5,408 bases of DNA from an uncultured Sphingomonadales bacterium (GTDB taxonomy: Bacteria > Pseudomonadota > Alphaproteobacteria > Sphingomonadales > Sphingomonadaceae), in the NCBI GenBank assembly GCA_903868655.1, contig CAIPWG010000079.1, forward strand, positions 1 through 5,408, written 5' to 3'. The translations under genes were made by a program, and so were the position numbers. The notes under the pieces were generated by a model. That model was given only the letters and a program-made list of their open reading frames with translations. It was not told where the DNA came from and made no database searches. The first letter of the stretch is position 1; each line of letters begins with the position of its first letter. Shown piece by piece: positions 1-5,408 of the stretch.

Positions 1-531
1 ACACGGATCGCCAATTATGCAGTTGCCAAAGGGTGGCAGATTGTTGCCATATTAGCGGAAGAACAGGGCGTTTTGCCCGTCGTGGCCGGCGGCGACTTGG
101 ACGTTTTGCGCGCAGCAGGCGGTGGCGATGCCCCGCTTGCCGGCAGCCGTGCGGGGCTGTTTCATCCGTTGACCAGCTATTCGCTGCCCGATGCGCACCG
201 CTTTGCCCTGGCACTTGCGAAATTGCCTGAATTAAGCCCAGCAATGCTTCAATCTTTCTCTCAGAAATATGCGCGAAGCCATTGGGATCACAATTGGTAT
301 TATCGCATGCTGACGGCGTTGCTGTTCGCAGCAGCCAAACCTGAACAGCGCTTTCGCGTGATGCAACGGTTTTATCGCCTGAGCCCGCGGTTGATCGAGC
401 GGTTTTATGCCGGGCATTCCAGCATAGCCGATCAGGTTCGCATTCTTGCCGGCGCGCCGCCGGTGCCGGTCTGGGCGGCGCTTGGCGTGCTGACAGGATT
501 GGGCGCGCGCCCCAAAGCTCTCATGGGATGA
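1..531 (+). CDS. crtY: Lycopene beta-cyclase CrtY, 3' part (5' end outside window)
   Basis: This is the C-terminal 176 residues of a lycopene cyclase, a membrane-associated flavoprotein that closes beta rings on both ends of lycopene to give beta-carotene. The frame is open from base 1, so the N-terminal half, including the dinucleotide-binding region, lies upstream; full CrtY proteins are usually near 390 residues. The visible part holds the family signature FHPLTSYSLPDA (fragment residues 54-65). It also has the C-terminal block with RLIERFYAGHSSIADQVRIL, followed by a PPVPV segment, which matches the conserved end of proteobacterial CrtY. Its stop TGA lies 34 bases before the chosen crtI start, and crtI, a LOG-like gene and crtB follow on the same strand, which supports the assignment. 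The reading frame shows no break. Whether the missing half is intact cannot be judged here. Confidence 0.93.
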   Translation, partial: TRIANYAVAKGWQIVAILAEEQGVLPVVAGGDLDVLRAAGGGDAPLAGSRAGLFHPLTSYSLPDAHRFALALAKLPELSPAMLQSFSQKYARSHWDHNWYYRMLTALLFAAAKPEQRFRVMQRFYRLSPRLIERFYAGHSSIADQVRILAGAPPVPVWAALGVLTGLGARPKALMG

Positions 532-550
532 CAAGACAGTGTCTCAAAAC

Positions 551-556
551 AAGGAA
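551..556 (+). promoter_or_regulatory. Ribosome binding site for crtI
   Basis: AAGGAA lies nine bases before the ATG at 566. It decides the crtI start: the GTG at 539, nine codons earlier in the same frame, has no purine-rich site before it and would add residues ahead of the usual MKQACVIGSGFGG beginning. Confidence 0.7.
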
Positions 557-565
557 GTTGTTACG

Positions 566-2044
566 ATGAAGCAGGCTTGTGTCATCGGATCGGGATTTGG
601 CGGGATGGCCTTGGCGATCCGTCTGCAATCGGCAGGGATCGCCACCACCGTGATCGAAGCGCGTGATCGGCCGGGTGGCCGCGCCTATTTCTGGGAGCGC
701 GACGGATTCACGTTCGACGCCGGACCAACCGTCATTACCGACCCGCCCTGCCTCGAGGAACTGTGGGGCTTGACCGGGCACCGCATGGCCGAGGATGTGG
801 AACTGATGCCTGTCATGCCGTTTTACCGGCTGAACTGGCCTGACGGTACAAATTTTGATTATTCGAACGATGATGCTTCGTTGCGTGCCGAAATTGCGCG
901 GATCAATCCGCGTGACGTTGCCGGGTACGAAGAATTTCTGGAATATTCGGCCGGTGTGTTCCGCGAAGGCTATGTGAAGCTCGGCGCGGTACCGTTTCTC
1001 GATTTTGCGAGCATGATCAAGGCCGCACCGGCGCTGATGCGGTATCAGGCCTGGCGTTCGGTTTATTCGATGGTTTCGAAATATATCGAAAGCGAAAAAC
1101 TGCGCGAGGCATTCAGCTTTCACTCGCTGCTGGTCGGTGGCAACCCCATGACGACCAGCGCAATTTATGCGCTGATCCACAAGCTGGAAAAAGATGGGGG
1201 CGTGTGGTGGGCAAAAGGTGGCACCAACCGCTTGATCGCTGGCATGATCCGGCATTTCGAACGGATCGGTGGCACAATGCGGGTTGGCGATGCAGTGACA
1301 CGCATCGAAACGCTGGGCAACCGCGTGACCGGCGTCACCACCGCCAGCGGATGGCATGCCAATTTTGACGCCGTGGCGTCGAACGCAGACCTGGTTCATT
1401 CTTACCGCGATCTCCTGAGTGACAACGTCTATGCCCAGCGCCACGCGAAGGCGCTGACACGCAAACGTTTCTCACCCAGTTTGTTTGTCGTGCATTTCGG
1501 TATCAATGGCACTTGGCCGGGCATTGCGCACCACATGATCCTGTTCGGGCCGCGTTACAAAGGCCTGCTGGACGACATTTACAAATACGGTGTCCTGCCA
1601 GAAGATTTCTCGATCTATCTGCACCACCCCACGGTGACCGACCCAAGCATGGCGCCCGAAGGCATGAGCACATTTTATGCGCTGGTCCCGGTCGCCAATA
1701 CTGGCAAGCTGCCGGTTGATTGGGACGAGATCGGACCGATCCTCGAAAAACGCGTGCTCGATGAAATCGGTCGGCGCCTGATTCCCGACATTCACAGCCG
1801 TATCGTTACGAAATTCCATTACACACCGTCTGATTTCACGCAGGATCTGGCCGCGCATCTGGGTAGCGCGTTCAGTCTTGAGCCGTTACTAACGCAAAGC
1901 GCATTTTTCCGCGCGCACAACCGTGACGATGCCATCCCGAACCTGTATCTGGTCGGCGCTGGCACCCATCCCGGGGCTGGCATCCCAGGGGTCGTAGGAA
2001 GCGCCAAGGCGACCGCGAAGCTGATGGTGGAGGATCTTGCTTGA
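566..2044 (+). CDS. crtI: Phytoene desaturase CrtI (lycopene-forming type)
   Basis: This is a 492-residue FAD-dependent phytoene desaturase. It introduces double bases of conjugation into 15-cis-phytoene, in most proteobacteria four steps to all-trans-lycopene, at the membrane surface. The N terminus has the Rossmann dinucleotide-binding motif GSGFGG at residues 8-13, then an acidic strand end (VIEARDRPGGRA) typical of the amine-oxidase/desaturase superfamily. The C terminus carries the bacterial-type signature around residues 459-480 (NLYLVGAGTHPGAGIPG), which contacts FAD. Length matches the family norm. The ATG at 566 is chosen for its AAGGAA site and because the protein then begins at the usual distance from the Rossmann motif. 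The gene follows crtY by 34 bases, and its TGA overlaps the TTG start of the next gene. The exact number of desaturation steps cannot be read from sequence, but a crtY neighbour implies lycopene as the product. Confidence 0.97.
   Translation: MKQACVIGSGFGGMALAIRLQSAGIATTVIEARDRPGGRAYFWERDGFTFDAGPTVITDPPCLEELWGLTGHRMAEDVELMPVMPFYRLNWPDGTNFDYSNDDASLRAEIARINPRDVAGYEEFLEYSAGVFREGYVKLGAVPFLDFASMIKAAPALMRYQAWRSVYSMVSKYIESEKLREAFSFHSLLVGGNPMTTSAIYALIHKLEKDGGVWWAKGGTNRLIAGMIRHFERIGGTMRVGDAVTRIETLGNRVTGVTTASGWHANFDAVASNADLVHSYRDLLSDNVYAQRHAKALTRKRFSPSLFVVHFGINGTWPGIAHHMILFGPRYKGLLDDIYKYGVLPEDFSIYLHHPTVTDPSMAPEGMSTFYALVPVANTGKLPVDWDEIGPILEKRVLDEIGRRLIPDIHSRIVTKFHYTPSDFTQDLAAHLGSAFSLEPLLTQSAFFRAHNRDDAIPNLYLVGAGTHPGAGIPGVVGSAKATAKLMVEDLA
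2029..2033 (+). promoter_or_regulatory. Ribosome binding site for the LOG-like gene
   Basis: GGAGG sits within the last codons of crtI, seven bases before the TTG at 2041. This strong site supports an unusual TTG start and implies coupling of translation to crtI. Confidence 0.75.
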
Positions 2045-2622
2045 AACGTGTCGCAGTCTACTGCGGGTCGGCCACACCAGCTGATGAACGTTACGTAGCG
2101 TTAGCTTACGAAGTTGGCCAAACCTTGGCGCAACGCAATATTGGCGTGGTGTATGGCGGCGGCAAGCGTGGGCTGATGGGCGCAATCGCCCAAGGCGCGC
2201 TGGATGCCAACGGCGAGGTGATCGGTGTGATCCCCGAAGCCCTGGCAGTGGCGGAAATCGCCAATCCCAGTTGTACGGACTTGCGTATCGTAACGGGCAT
2301 GCATGCGCGCAAACAGGCATTTACCGACCTGTCCGACGGCTTTTTAACGTTGCCGGGTGGCGTAGGTACGATGGACGAATTGTGGGAAGCGGTCAGCTGG
2401 GCGCAATTGGGCTATCACGCAAAACCCATCGGGCTACTCAATGCGTTCGGGTTCTATGACCATCTTCTGGCTTTTGTCGATCAGATGGCAGTTACCGGGT
2501 TCGTGCGTCCGTTGCATTCCGGGATCATTTTGGCCGAGCCCGTGCTCGACCTCTTGCTGAACCGGATGATCAGCTACACGCCGCATGTGCCGATCTTCGC
2601 CATGAAGCCTGAAGAGTTGTAA
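2041..2622 (+). CDS. LOG family (TIGR00730) nucleotide phosphoribohydrolase
   Basis: This is a 193-residue cytosolic Rossmann-fold protein of the LOG / 'lysine decarboxylase-like' family. Characterised members hydrolyse cytokinin riboside 5'-monophosphates, or AMP and related nucleotides, to the free base and ribose 5-phosphate. Visible motifs are the N-terminal strand KRVAVYCGS, the nucleotide-binding YGGGKRGLMG (38-47), MHARKQ (87-92) with the catalytic arginine at 90, and PGGVGTMDE (105-113) with the catalytic glutamate at 113. All key residues are present, so it should be active. The start is TTG at 2041, supported by GGAGG seven bases upstream and by the protein beginning directly at the first beta strand. 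It overlaps the crtI stop as TTGA and ends six bases before crtB, so it is embedded in the carotenoid operon. No carotenoid step needs this chemistry; a role in purine salvage or cytokinin-like signalling is inference. The older family name 'lysine decarboxylase' is not supported. Confidence 0.9.
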   Translation: MKRVAVYCGSATPADERYVALAYEVGQTLAQRNIGVVYGGGKRGLMGAIAQGALDANGEVIGVIPEALAVAEIANPSCTDLRIVTGMHARKQAFTDLSDGFLTLPGGVGTMDELWEAVSWAQLGYHAKPIGLLNAFGFYDHLLAFVDQMAVTGFVRPLHSGIILAEPVLDLLLNRMISYTPHVPIFAMKPEEL

Positions 2623-2628
2623 CGTAAC

Positions 2629-3582
2629 ATGGATCGGCGCGACCAACTCGTCATCGTGGCAGCAGCGATGATCGGTAAGGGGTCCAAAAGCTTTGCCGCC
2701 GCCAGTCGGCTGTTTGATCGCACGACGCGCGAACGCGTCTGGTTGCTTTATGCCTGGTGCCGGCGTTGCGACGATCTGATCGATGGGCAGGAACTGGGCG
2801 GTGCTTTGGGCGACCAGTCTGACGTAACGTTGCGACTGGCCGAAGTGCGCGCGATGACCGCGCGGGCGCTCAAGGGGCTTCCCACAACCGATCCCGCGTT
2901 TGACTGCTTGGGCATAGTCGCGGCCGAGACAGGGTTGACTCAAGCCATGACCGACGCGGTTATCGCCGGCTTTGCGCTCGATGCCGTAGGCTGGCGCCCG
3001 CGTAACGAGCACGATTTGATGCGTTATTGCTGGCATGTGGCGGGGGCTGTCGGGGTGATGATGGCGGTAGTCATGGGGATCGATCCCAATGATACTGCAA
3101 TACTGGAACGCGCCTGCGACCTGGGCCTCGCGTTTCAATTGGCCAATATCGCGCGTGATCTGGCCGAAGATCACGCCGCGCAGCGCTGTTACGTACCGGC
3201 CGAATGGCTTGCCGAGGCAGGCATCGCGCCTGGTGAAGAACTGCGGCAACGCAACCGGGCCGCGCTTGCTTCGATCGCGCAGCGTATGTGCCAGCAGGCC
3301 GCCGCGCATGAGGCTTCGGCGCGTATTGGCGCGCGCCGACTGGCGTTTCGTCAACGCTGGGCAATTTTGGCCGCAGCGGGAATCTATGGCGATATCGCGC
3401 GGATCGTCGAACGTCGCGGCACGCACGCATGGGACAGTCGGACAGTTGTTAGTAACGGACGCAAGATCTGGTGGATCGTGCGCGCGCTTATACAGGCAGC
3501 GTTACCCGTTACGGCACAAAGTCACCAGTTGGCGCAACGCAGGCGCGTTACGTATGCGAATTTGTTACGTTCACCCGTGTAA
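2629..3582 (+). CDS. crtB: 15-cis-phytoene synthase CrtB
   Basis: This is a 317-residue all-alpha prenyl synthase. It joins two geranylgeranyl diphosphates head to head, via prephytoene diphosphate, into 15-cis-phytoene, the first committed carotenoid step. Both magnesium-diphosphate binding motifs are visible: YAWCRRCDDLID (41-52, aspartates 48 and 52 as DxxxD) and QLANIARDLAED (170-181, aspartates 177 and 181). Other conserved blocks are GKGSKSFAAASRLF near the N terminus, GFALDA (114-119) and YCWHVAGAVG (133-142). The length is normal for bacterial CrtB. Phytoene rather than squalene synthase is favoured by the YAWCRRCDDLIDGQ wording and by crtI and crtY upstream. It starts six bases after the LOG-like stop with only a weak AAGAG at 2612-2616, so translation probably depends on reinitiation or coupling. 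It appears to be the last gene of the crt operon. No terminator is evident immediately after it. Confidence 0.96.
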   Translation: MDRRDQLVIVAAAMIGKGSKSFAAASRLFDRTTRERVWLLYAWCRRCDDLIDGQELGGALGDQSDVTLRLAEVRAMTARALKGLPTTDPAFDCLGIVAAETGLTQAMTDAVIAGFALDAVGWRPRNEHDLMRYCWHVAGAVGVMMAVVMGIDPNDTAILERACDLGLAFQLANIARDLAEDHAAQRCYVPAEWLAEAGIAPGEELRQRNRAALASIAQRMCQQAAAHEASARIGARRLAFRQRWAILAAAGIYGDIARIVERRGTHAWDSRTVVSNGRKIWWIVRALIQAALPVTAQSHQLAQRRRVTYANLLRSPV

Positions 3583-3665
3583 CCGGCTGGCCATTTACCC
3601 CGAAGTAAGGGAAGTTAGTGCGGCGTTCATCCGCCTTGCCAAAACCCTAATCACAGGTGCCAGCG
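3583..3665. other. Spacer between crtB and the cytochrome b gene
   Basis: This 83-base gap separates the pigment operon from the molybdoenzyme pair. I see no confident promoter, no strong terminator hairpin with a T-tract, and no small gene. A four-base stem (GCGG/CCGC around 3620-3635) is too weak to call. Transcription may therefore read through from crtB, or a promoter with an unrecognised consensus may lie here. Confidence 0.5.
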
Positions 3666-4481
3666 ATGCCCGAGCCCGATACGGACCTGATTTACCGCAC
3701 CCGCTTGCCGGTCCGCTTATGGCATTGGACCAATGCCTTTGCGCTGTTCGTGATGTTGATGAGCGGCATGATGATCTTCAACGCACATCCCCGGCTCTAT
3801 TGGGGCGCGTTTGGTGCCAATCCCGATCACGCGTGGTTTGAAATCGGCAATCATGGCACCCGGGGTTTCCTGACCATCGCCGGTTTGACCATCCCGACCA
3901 CCGGGGTGCTGGGCTATGCGATGGGCACTGCCGAGGCGTTCCCCCCGCTTGTGACCATTCCGACGCATTACAACCTGCCGATGGCGCGCGAATGGCATTT
4001 CTTCTTTGCCTGGGTGCTTGGAATAGGGTGGTTGGTCTTTATGTTTTATGCCATAATTTCCAAACACCTATGGCATGATCTTATGTTAAAGATTGAAGAG
4101 GCCAAGCTGTCGTCCTTGTGGCACGATATTAAGGACCATGCCCGCTTGCGGCTACCCCGGGGCGAAGCGGCGCGGCACTACAATCCCTTGCAGAAAATCG
4201 CCTACCTTGGCGTGCTCGGGCTGGGCCTGCCAGCCATGATCCTGTCTGGTCTGGCGATGTCCCCAACGATGGACGCCGCATGGCCGTGGCTGTTGTCACT
4301 GTTTGACGGGCGCCAATCGGCACGTTCGGTCCATTTCATTTGTGCAGCAGCGCTCGCTCTGTTCATCGTTGTCCACCTCACCATGGTGGTTCTGGCAGGG
4401 CCGCTCAACGAATTGCGTTCGATGATCACCGGCTGGTTCCGCCTGCCACCCGAACGCCCCGGCGCGGGAGGCGCTGCATGA
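3666..4481 (+). CDS. Cytochrome b (b561/b6-type) membrane subunit, partner of a molybdoenzyme
   Basis: This is a 271-residue integral membrane cytochrome of the bacterial b561 / Ni-Fe-hydrogenase cytochrome b type. It likely carries two b haems and passes electrons between the quinone pool and a periplasmic partner. Predicted membrane helices lie near residues 21-39, 66-86, 110-132, 178-198 and 221-244. Candidate haem-ligand histidines are H20 in RLWHWTNAF, H63, H111 in EWHFFFAW, H223 and H237 in IVVHLTMVV. A charged cytoplasmic-looking loop (about 133-176) lies between helices three and four. The ATG at 3666 is preferred over the in-frame GTG at 3657 because AGG at 3655-3657 sits eight bases before it, while the GTG has no site. 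Its stop overlaps the next start as ATGA, implying a complex with that enzyme. It is not a recognisable YedZ/MsrQ, although it may fill the same role. The exact subfamily is inference. Confidence 0.88.
   Translation: MPEPDTDLIYRTRLPVRLWHWTNAFALFVMLMSGMMIFNAHPRLYWGAFGANPDHAWFEIGNHGTRGFLTIAGLTIPTTGVLGYAMGTAEAFPPLVTIPTHYNLPMAREWHFFFAWVLGIGWLVFMFYAIISKHLWHDLMLKIEEAKLSSLWHDIKDHARLRLPRGEAARHYNPLQKIAYLGVLGLGLPAMILSGLAMSPTMDAAWPWLLSLFDGRQSARSVHFICAAALALFIVVHLTMVVLAGPLNELRSMITGWFRLPPERPGAGGAA
4466..4471 (+). promoter_or_regulatory. Ribosome binding site for the molybdopterin oxidoreductase
   Basis: GGGAGG lies six bases before the ATG at 4478. It fixes the start that gives the twin-arginine signal at the very N terminus, rather than the longer frame open from 4340. 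Confidence 0.8.
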
Positions 4482-5233
4482 GCACTATCATCACACGCCG
4501 CACGATGCTGGTCGGTGGCGGAAGCCTGATGCTCGCAGGTTGCGACCGCATTGCCTCGGCCCCGCAGGTGCGCAACGTCCTGTCCTTGGGTGAAAAGGCG
4601 ACGCGCAGCGCGCAACGCTGGCTCGTTTCAGACCGGCAAGCGTTGGCTCCCGAATTCACCCGTGCCGATCTGTCACCGGTGTTCCGGGTCAATGGCTCGG
4701 TGCGGCCAGAAGGCGAGAGCTACAACCAACACGTGGTTTCCCGATTTGCCGATTGGCAGCTGGTGGTTGATGGTCTGGTGACGCGACCGCTGCGGCTGTC
4801 TCTCAACGACTTGCGCACAGCACCGTCACGCACCCAGATCACCCGAAATGACTGCGTCGAAGGGTGGAGCGCAATTGGCGAATGGACCGGGGTTCCGCTC
4901 GGGCTGCTGCTGCGCCAGGCGGGCTTGTTGACCCACGCACGGTACATCGTGTTTCATTGTGCGGACACCTATCAAGGCAAACCCTATTACGAAAGCATCG
5001 ATCTGGTTGACGCTTTCCACCCCCAGACCATTCTGGCGCACAGCCTAAACAGGGTCCCGCTGTCTGTCGGCCACGGCGCCCCGCTGCGTCTGCGGGTTGA
5101 GCGTCAGCTCGGCTACAAACAGGCCAAATACGTGATGCGTATCCACGCTGTAGACAGCTTGTCAGGTCTCTACGGCGGCAAAGGCGGATATTGGGAAGAT
5201 AACCACGATTACCAATGGTACGCAGGAATCTAG
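4478..5233 (+). CDS. Molybdopterin-dependent oxidoreductase (sulfite oxidase fold), Tat-exported lipoprotein
   Basis: This 251-residue protein has the sulfite-oxidase-type molybdopterin domain and should carry a Mo-molybdopterin cofactor in the periplasm. The N terminus shows TRRTML (6-11), a twin-arginine motif, a short hydrophobic stretch and a lipobox LAGC with cysteine 22. Aspartate 23 at the +2 position is, in enteric bacteria, an inner-membrane retention signal. The cofactor-ligating cysteine is probably C126 in RNDCVEGWSAIGEWTGVPL. The later HGAPLRLRVERQLGYKQAKYV block and the KGGYWED end are typical of this family. At 251 residues it contains only the catalytic domain, without the dimerisation domain of eukaryotic sulfite oxidase. 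The start overlaps the cytochrome b stop (ATGA), so the two probably form a membrane redox complex analogous to MsrP-MsrQ. The substrate is unknown; methionine sulfoxide, sulfite or another small oxide are all possible. Confidence 0.9.
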   Translation: MSTIITRRTMLVGGGSLMLAGCDRIASAPQVRNVLSLGEKATRSAQRWLVSDRQALAPEFTRADLSPVFRVNGSVRPEGESYNQHVVSRFADWQLVVDGLVTRPLRLSLNDLRTAPSRTQITRNDCVEGWSAIGEWTGVPLGLLLRQAGLLTHARYIVFHCADTYQGKPYYESIDLVDAFHPQTILAHSLNRVPLSVGHGAPLRLRVERQLGYKQAKYVMRIHAVDSLSGLYGGKGGYWEDNHDYQWYAGI

Positions 5234-5241
5234 CCATCGTA

Positions 5242-5326
5242 GACGAATTCCGCAACGCAACCGCTTTGGGTCCAGCCCCAAAGGGGTTGTCTTTAAAAAG
5301 GGGCTGGCGGCGTTGCGGAATTTGTC
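5242..5326. repeat. Nested inverted repeat in convergent intergenic region
   Basis: The outer arms 5242-5258 and 5310-5326 pair over 17 positions, with one G-U at 5245/5323; the core AATTCCGCAACGC / GCGTTGCGGAATT is a perfect 13-base match. Inside, CCAGCCCC (5272-5279) pairs with GGGGCTGG (5300-5307). Only two bases separate the inner and outer right arms, while 13 are left over on the left. The element lies wholly between the stops of two converging genes. This suggests a two-way terminator, an mRNA 3' end-stabilising structure or a small palindromic repeat. Flanks show no clear target-site duplication. Confidence 0.7.
5273..5294 (+). terminator. Possible intrinsic terminator after the molybdoenzyme gene
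   Basis: CAGCCCC (5273-5279) and GGGGTTG (5283-5289) form a seven-pair stem with an AAA loop, including one G-U pair, followed by TCTTT. The T-tract is short and interrupted, so strength is uncertain. It competes with two other pairings: the nested stem at 5272-5279/5300-5307, and CTTTGGG/CCCAAAG at 5264-5270/5277-5283. It lies about 40 bases after the stop at 5233, a usual distance. Confidence 0.5.
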
Positions 5327-5339
5327 CACGCCGCCCGGG

Positions 5340-5408
5340 TTAGAACCCTATCATGATCCGGCGCACCAGCCATGGTGCGACCTGGTTCAATGCCTTGAGG
5401 ATGCGCAC
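5340..5408 (-). CDS. C-terminal tail of an unidentified protein (5' end outside window)
   Basis: The minus strand is open from the window edge to a TAA at 5342-5340, giving 22 residues that begin VRILKALNQVAPWLVRR and end in IMIGF. The basic, hydrophobic ending resembles the C termini of some short-chain dehydrogenases, but this is too short to assign. The evidence that it is a gene end is indirect: the frame is clean, and its stop falls just beyond the structured repeat, 14 bases from the right arm, as expected for a convergent pair sharing a terminator. Confidence 0.4.
   Translation of the reverse strand: MRILKALNQVAPWLVRRIMIGF

Noticed and set aside
534..544. Small palindrome AGACA-G-TGTCT between crtY and crtI
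   Set aside because: Five-base arms are expected by chance, and nothing else suggests an operator at an internal operon junction.
539..565. GTG start giving a longer CrtI
   Set aside because: It has no ribosome site before it, whereas the ATG at 566 has AAGGAA at nine bases and gives the normal N terminus.
521..1444. Long minus-strand open frame (307 codons) opposite crtI
   Set aside because: It lies entirely against a well-recognised crtI. Its translation is rich in His, Arg and Cys, shows no family motif, and is a usual product of GC-rich codon bias on the opposite strand.
2041..2622. Lysine decarboxylase annotation for the LOG-like protein
   Set aside because: The PGGxGTxxE and MHxRK motifs belong to phosphoribohydrolases, and no pyridoxal phosphate decarboxylase features are present.
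3246..3257. Twelve-base word GCAACGCAACCG in crtB, also present at 5252-5263 in the inverted repeat
   Set aside because: In crtB it is part of ordinary codons with no paired arm nearby, so the match is probably chance and not a second repeat copy.
2434..3426. Long minus-strand open frame (330 codons) opposite the LOG-crtB junction
   Set aside because: It crosses two real plus-strand genes and shows no recognisable motif or good ribosome site, so it is an antisense shadow.
3089..3841. Plus-strand open frame of 250 codons spanning the end of crtB and the start of the cytochrome gene
   Set aside because: It overlaps conserved coding regions of both genes in another frame, and its composition is not protein-like.
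4340..4477. Upstream extension of the molybdoenzyme frame
   Set aside because: It would overlap the cytochrome gene by about 140 bases and bury the twin-arginine signal. The ATG at 4478 with GGGAGG is clearly better.

Overview
The window is GC-rich DNA, densely coded on the plus strand. It carries most of a carotenoid biosynthesis operon followed by a membrane-bound molybdoenzyme pair. Gene content and protein wording (crtY-crtI-crtB order, bacterial-type CrtI and CrtB, and a small Tat-dependent molybdopterin lipoprotein paired with a cytochrome b) suggest a yellow or orange alphaproteobacterium. The best guess is Sphingomonadales (Novosphingobium, Erythrobacter or Sphingopyxis type). This is inference from family resemblance, not a database result.

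Layout. Positions 1-531 hold the 3' part of lycopene cyclase crtY, cut by the window edge. Phytoene desaturase crtI (566-2044) follows after a 34-base gap. A LOG/TIGR00730-type nucleotide phosphoribohydrolase (2041-2622) starts with TTG and overlaps the crtI stop by four bases. Phytoene synthase crtB (2629-3582) follows after six bases. These four genes look like one translationally coupled operon. CrtB condenses geranylgeranyl diphosphate to phytoene, CrtI desaturates it to lycopene, and CrtY cyclises lycopene to beta-carotene. The LOG-like enzyme has no known step in that route.

After an 83-base gap comes a second two-gene unit: a five-helix cytochrome b (3666-4481) and a sulfite-oxidase-fold molybdopterin oxidoreductase (4478-5233), joined by an ATGA overlap. 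The enzyme has a twin-arginine motif and a lipobox, so it is probably exported folded and anchored on the periplasmic face of the inner membrane. There it could exchange electrons with the quinone pool through the cytochrome. Its substrate is not known.

The right edge (5234-5408) holds a nested inverted repeat with a terminator-like hairpin between the molybdoenzyme stop and the stop of a minus-strand gene, of which only the last 22 codons are visible. No rRNA, tRNA, CRISPR array, insertion sequence or phage gene is seen. No gene-free stretch exceeds about 110 bases. The best candidates for something underexplored are the LOG-like enzyme inside the pigment operon, the orphan molybdoenzyme pair, and the structured convergent intergenic region.
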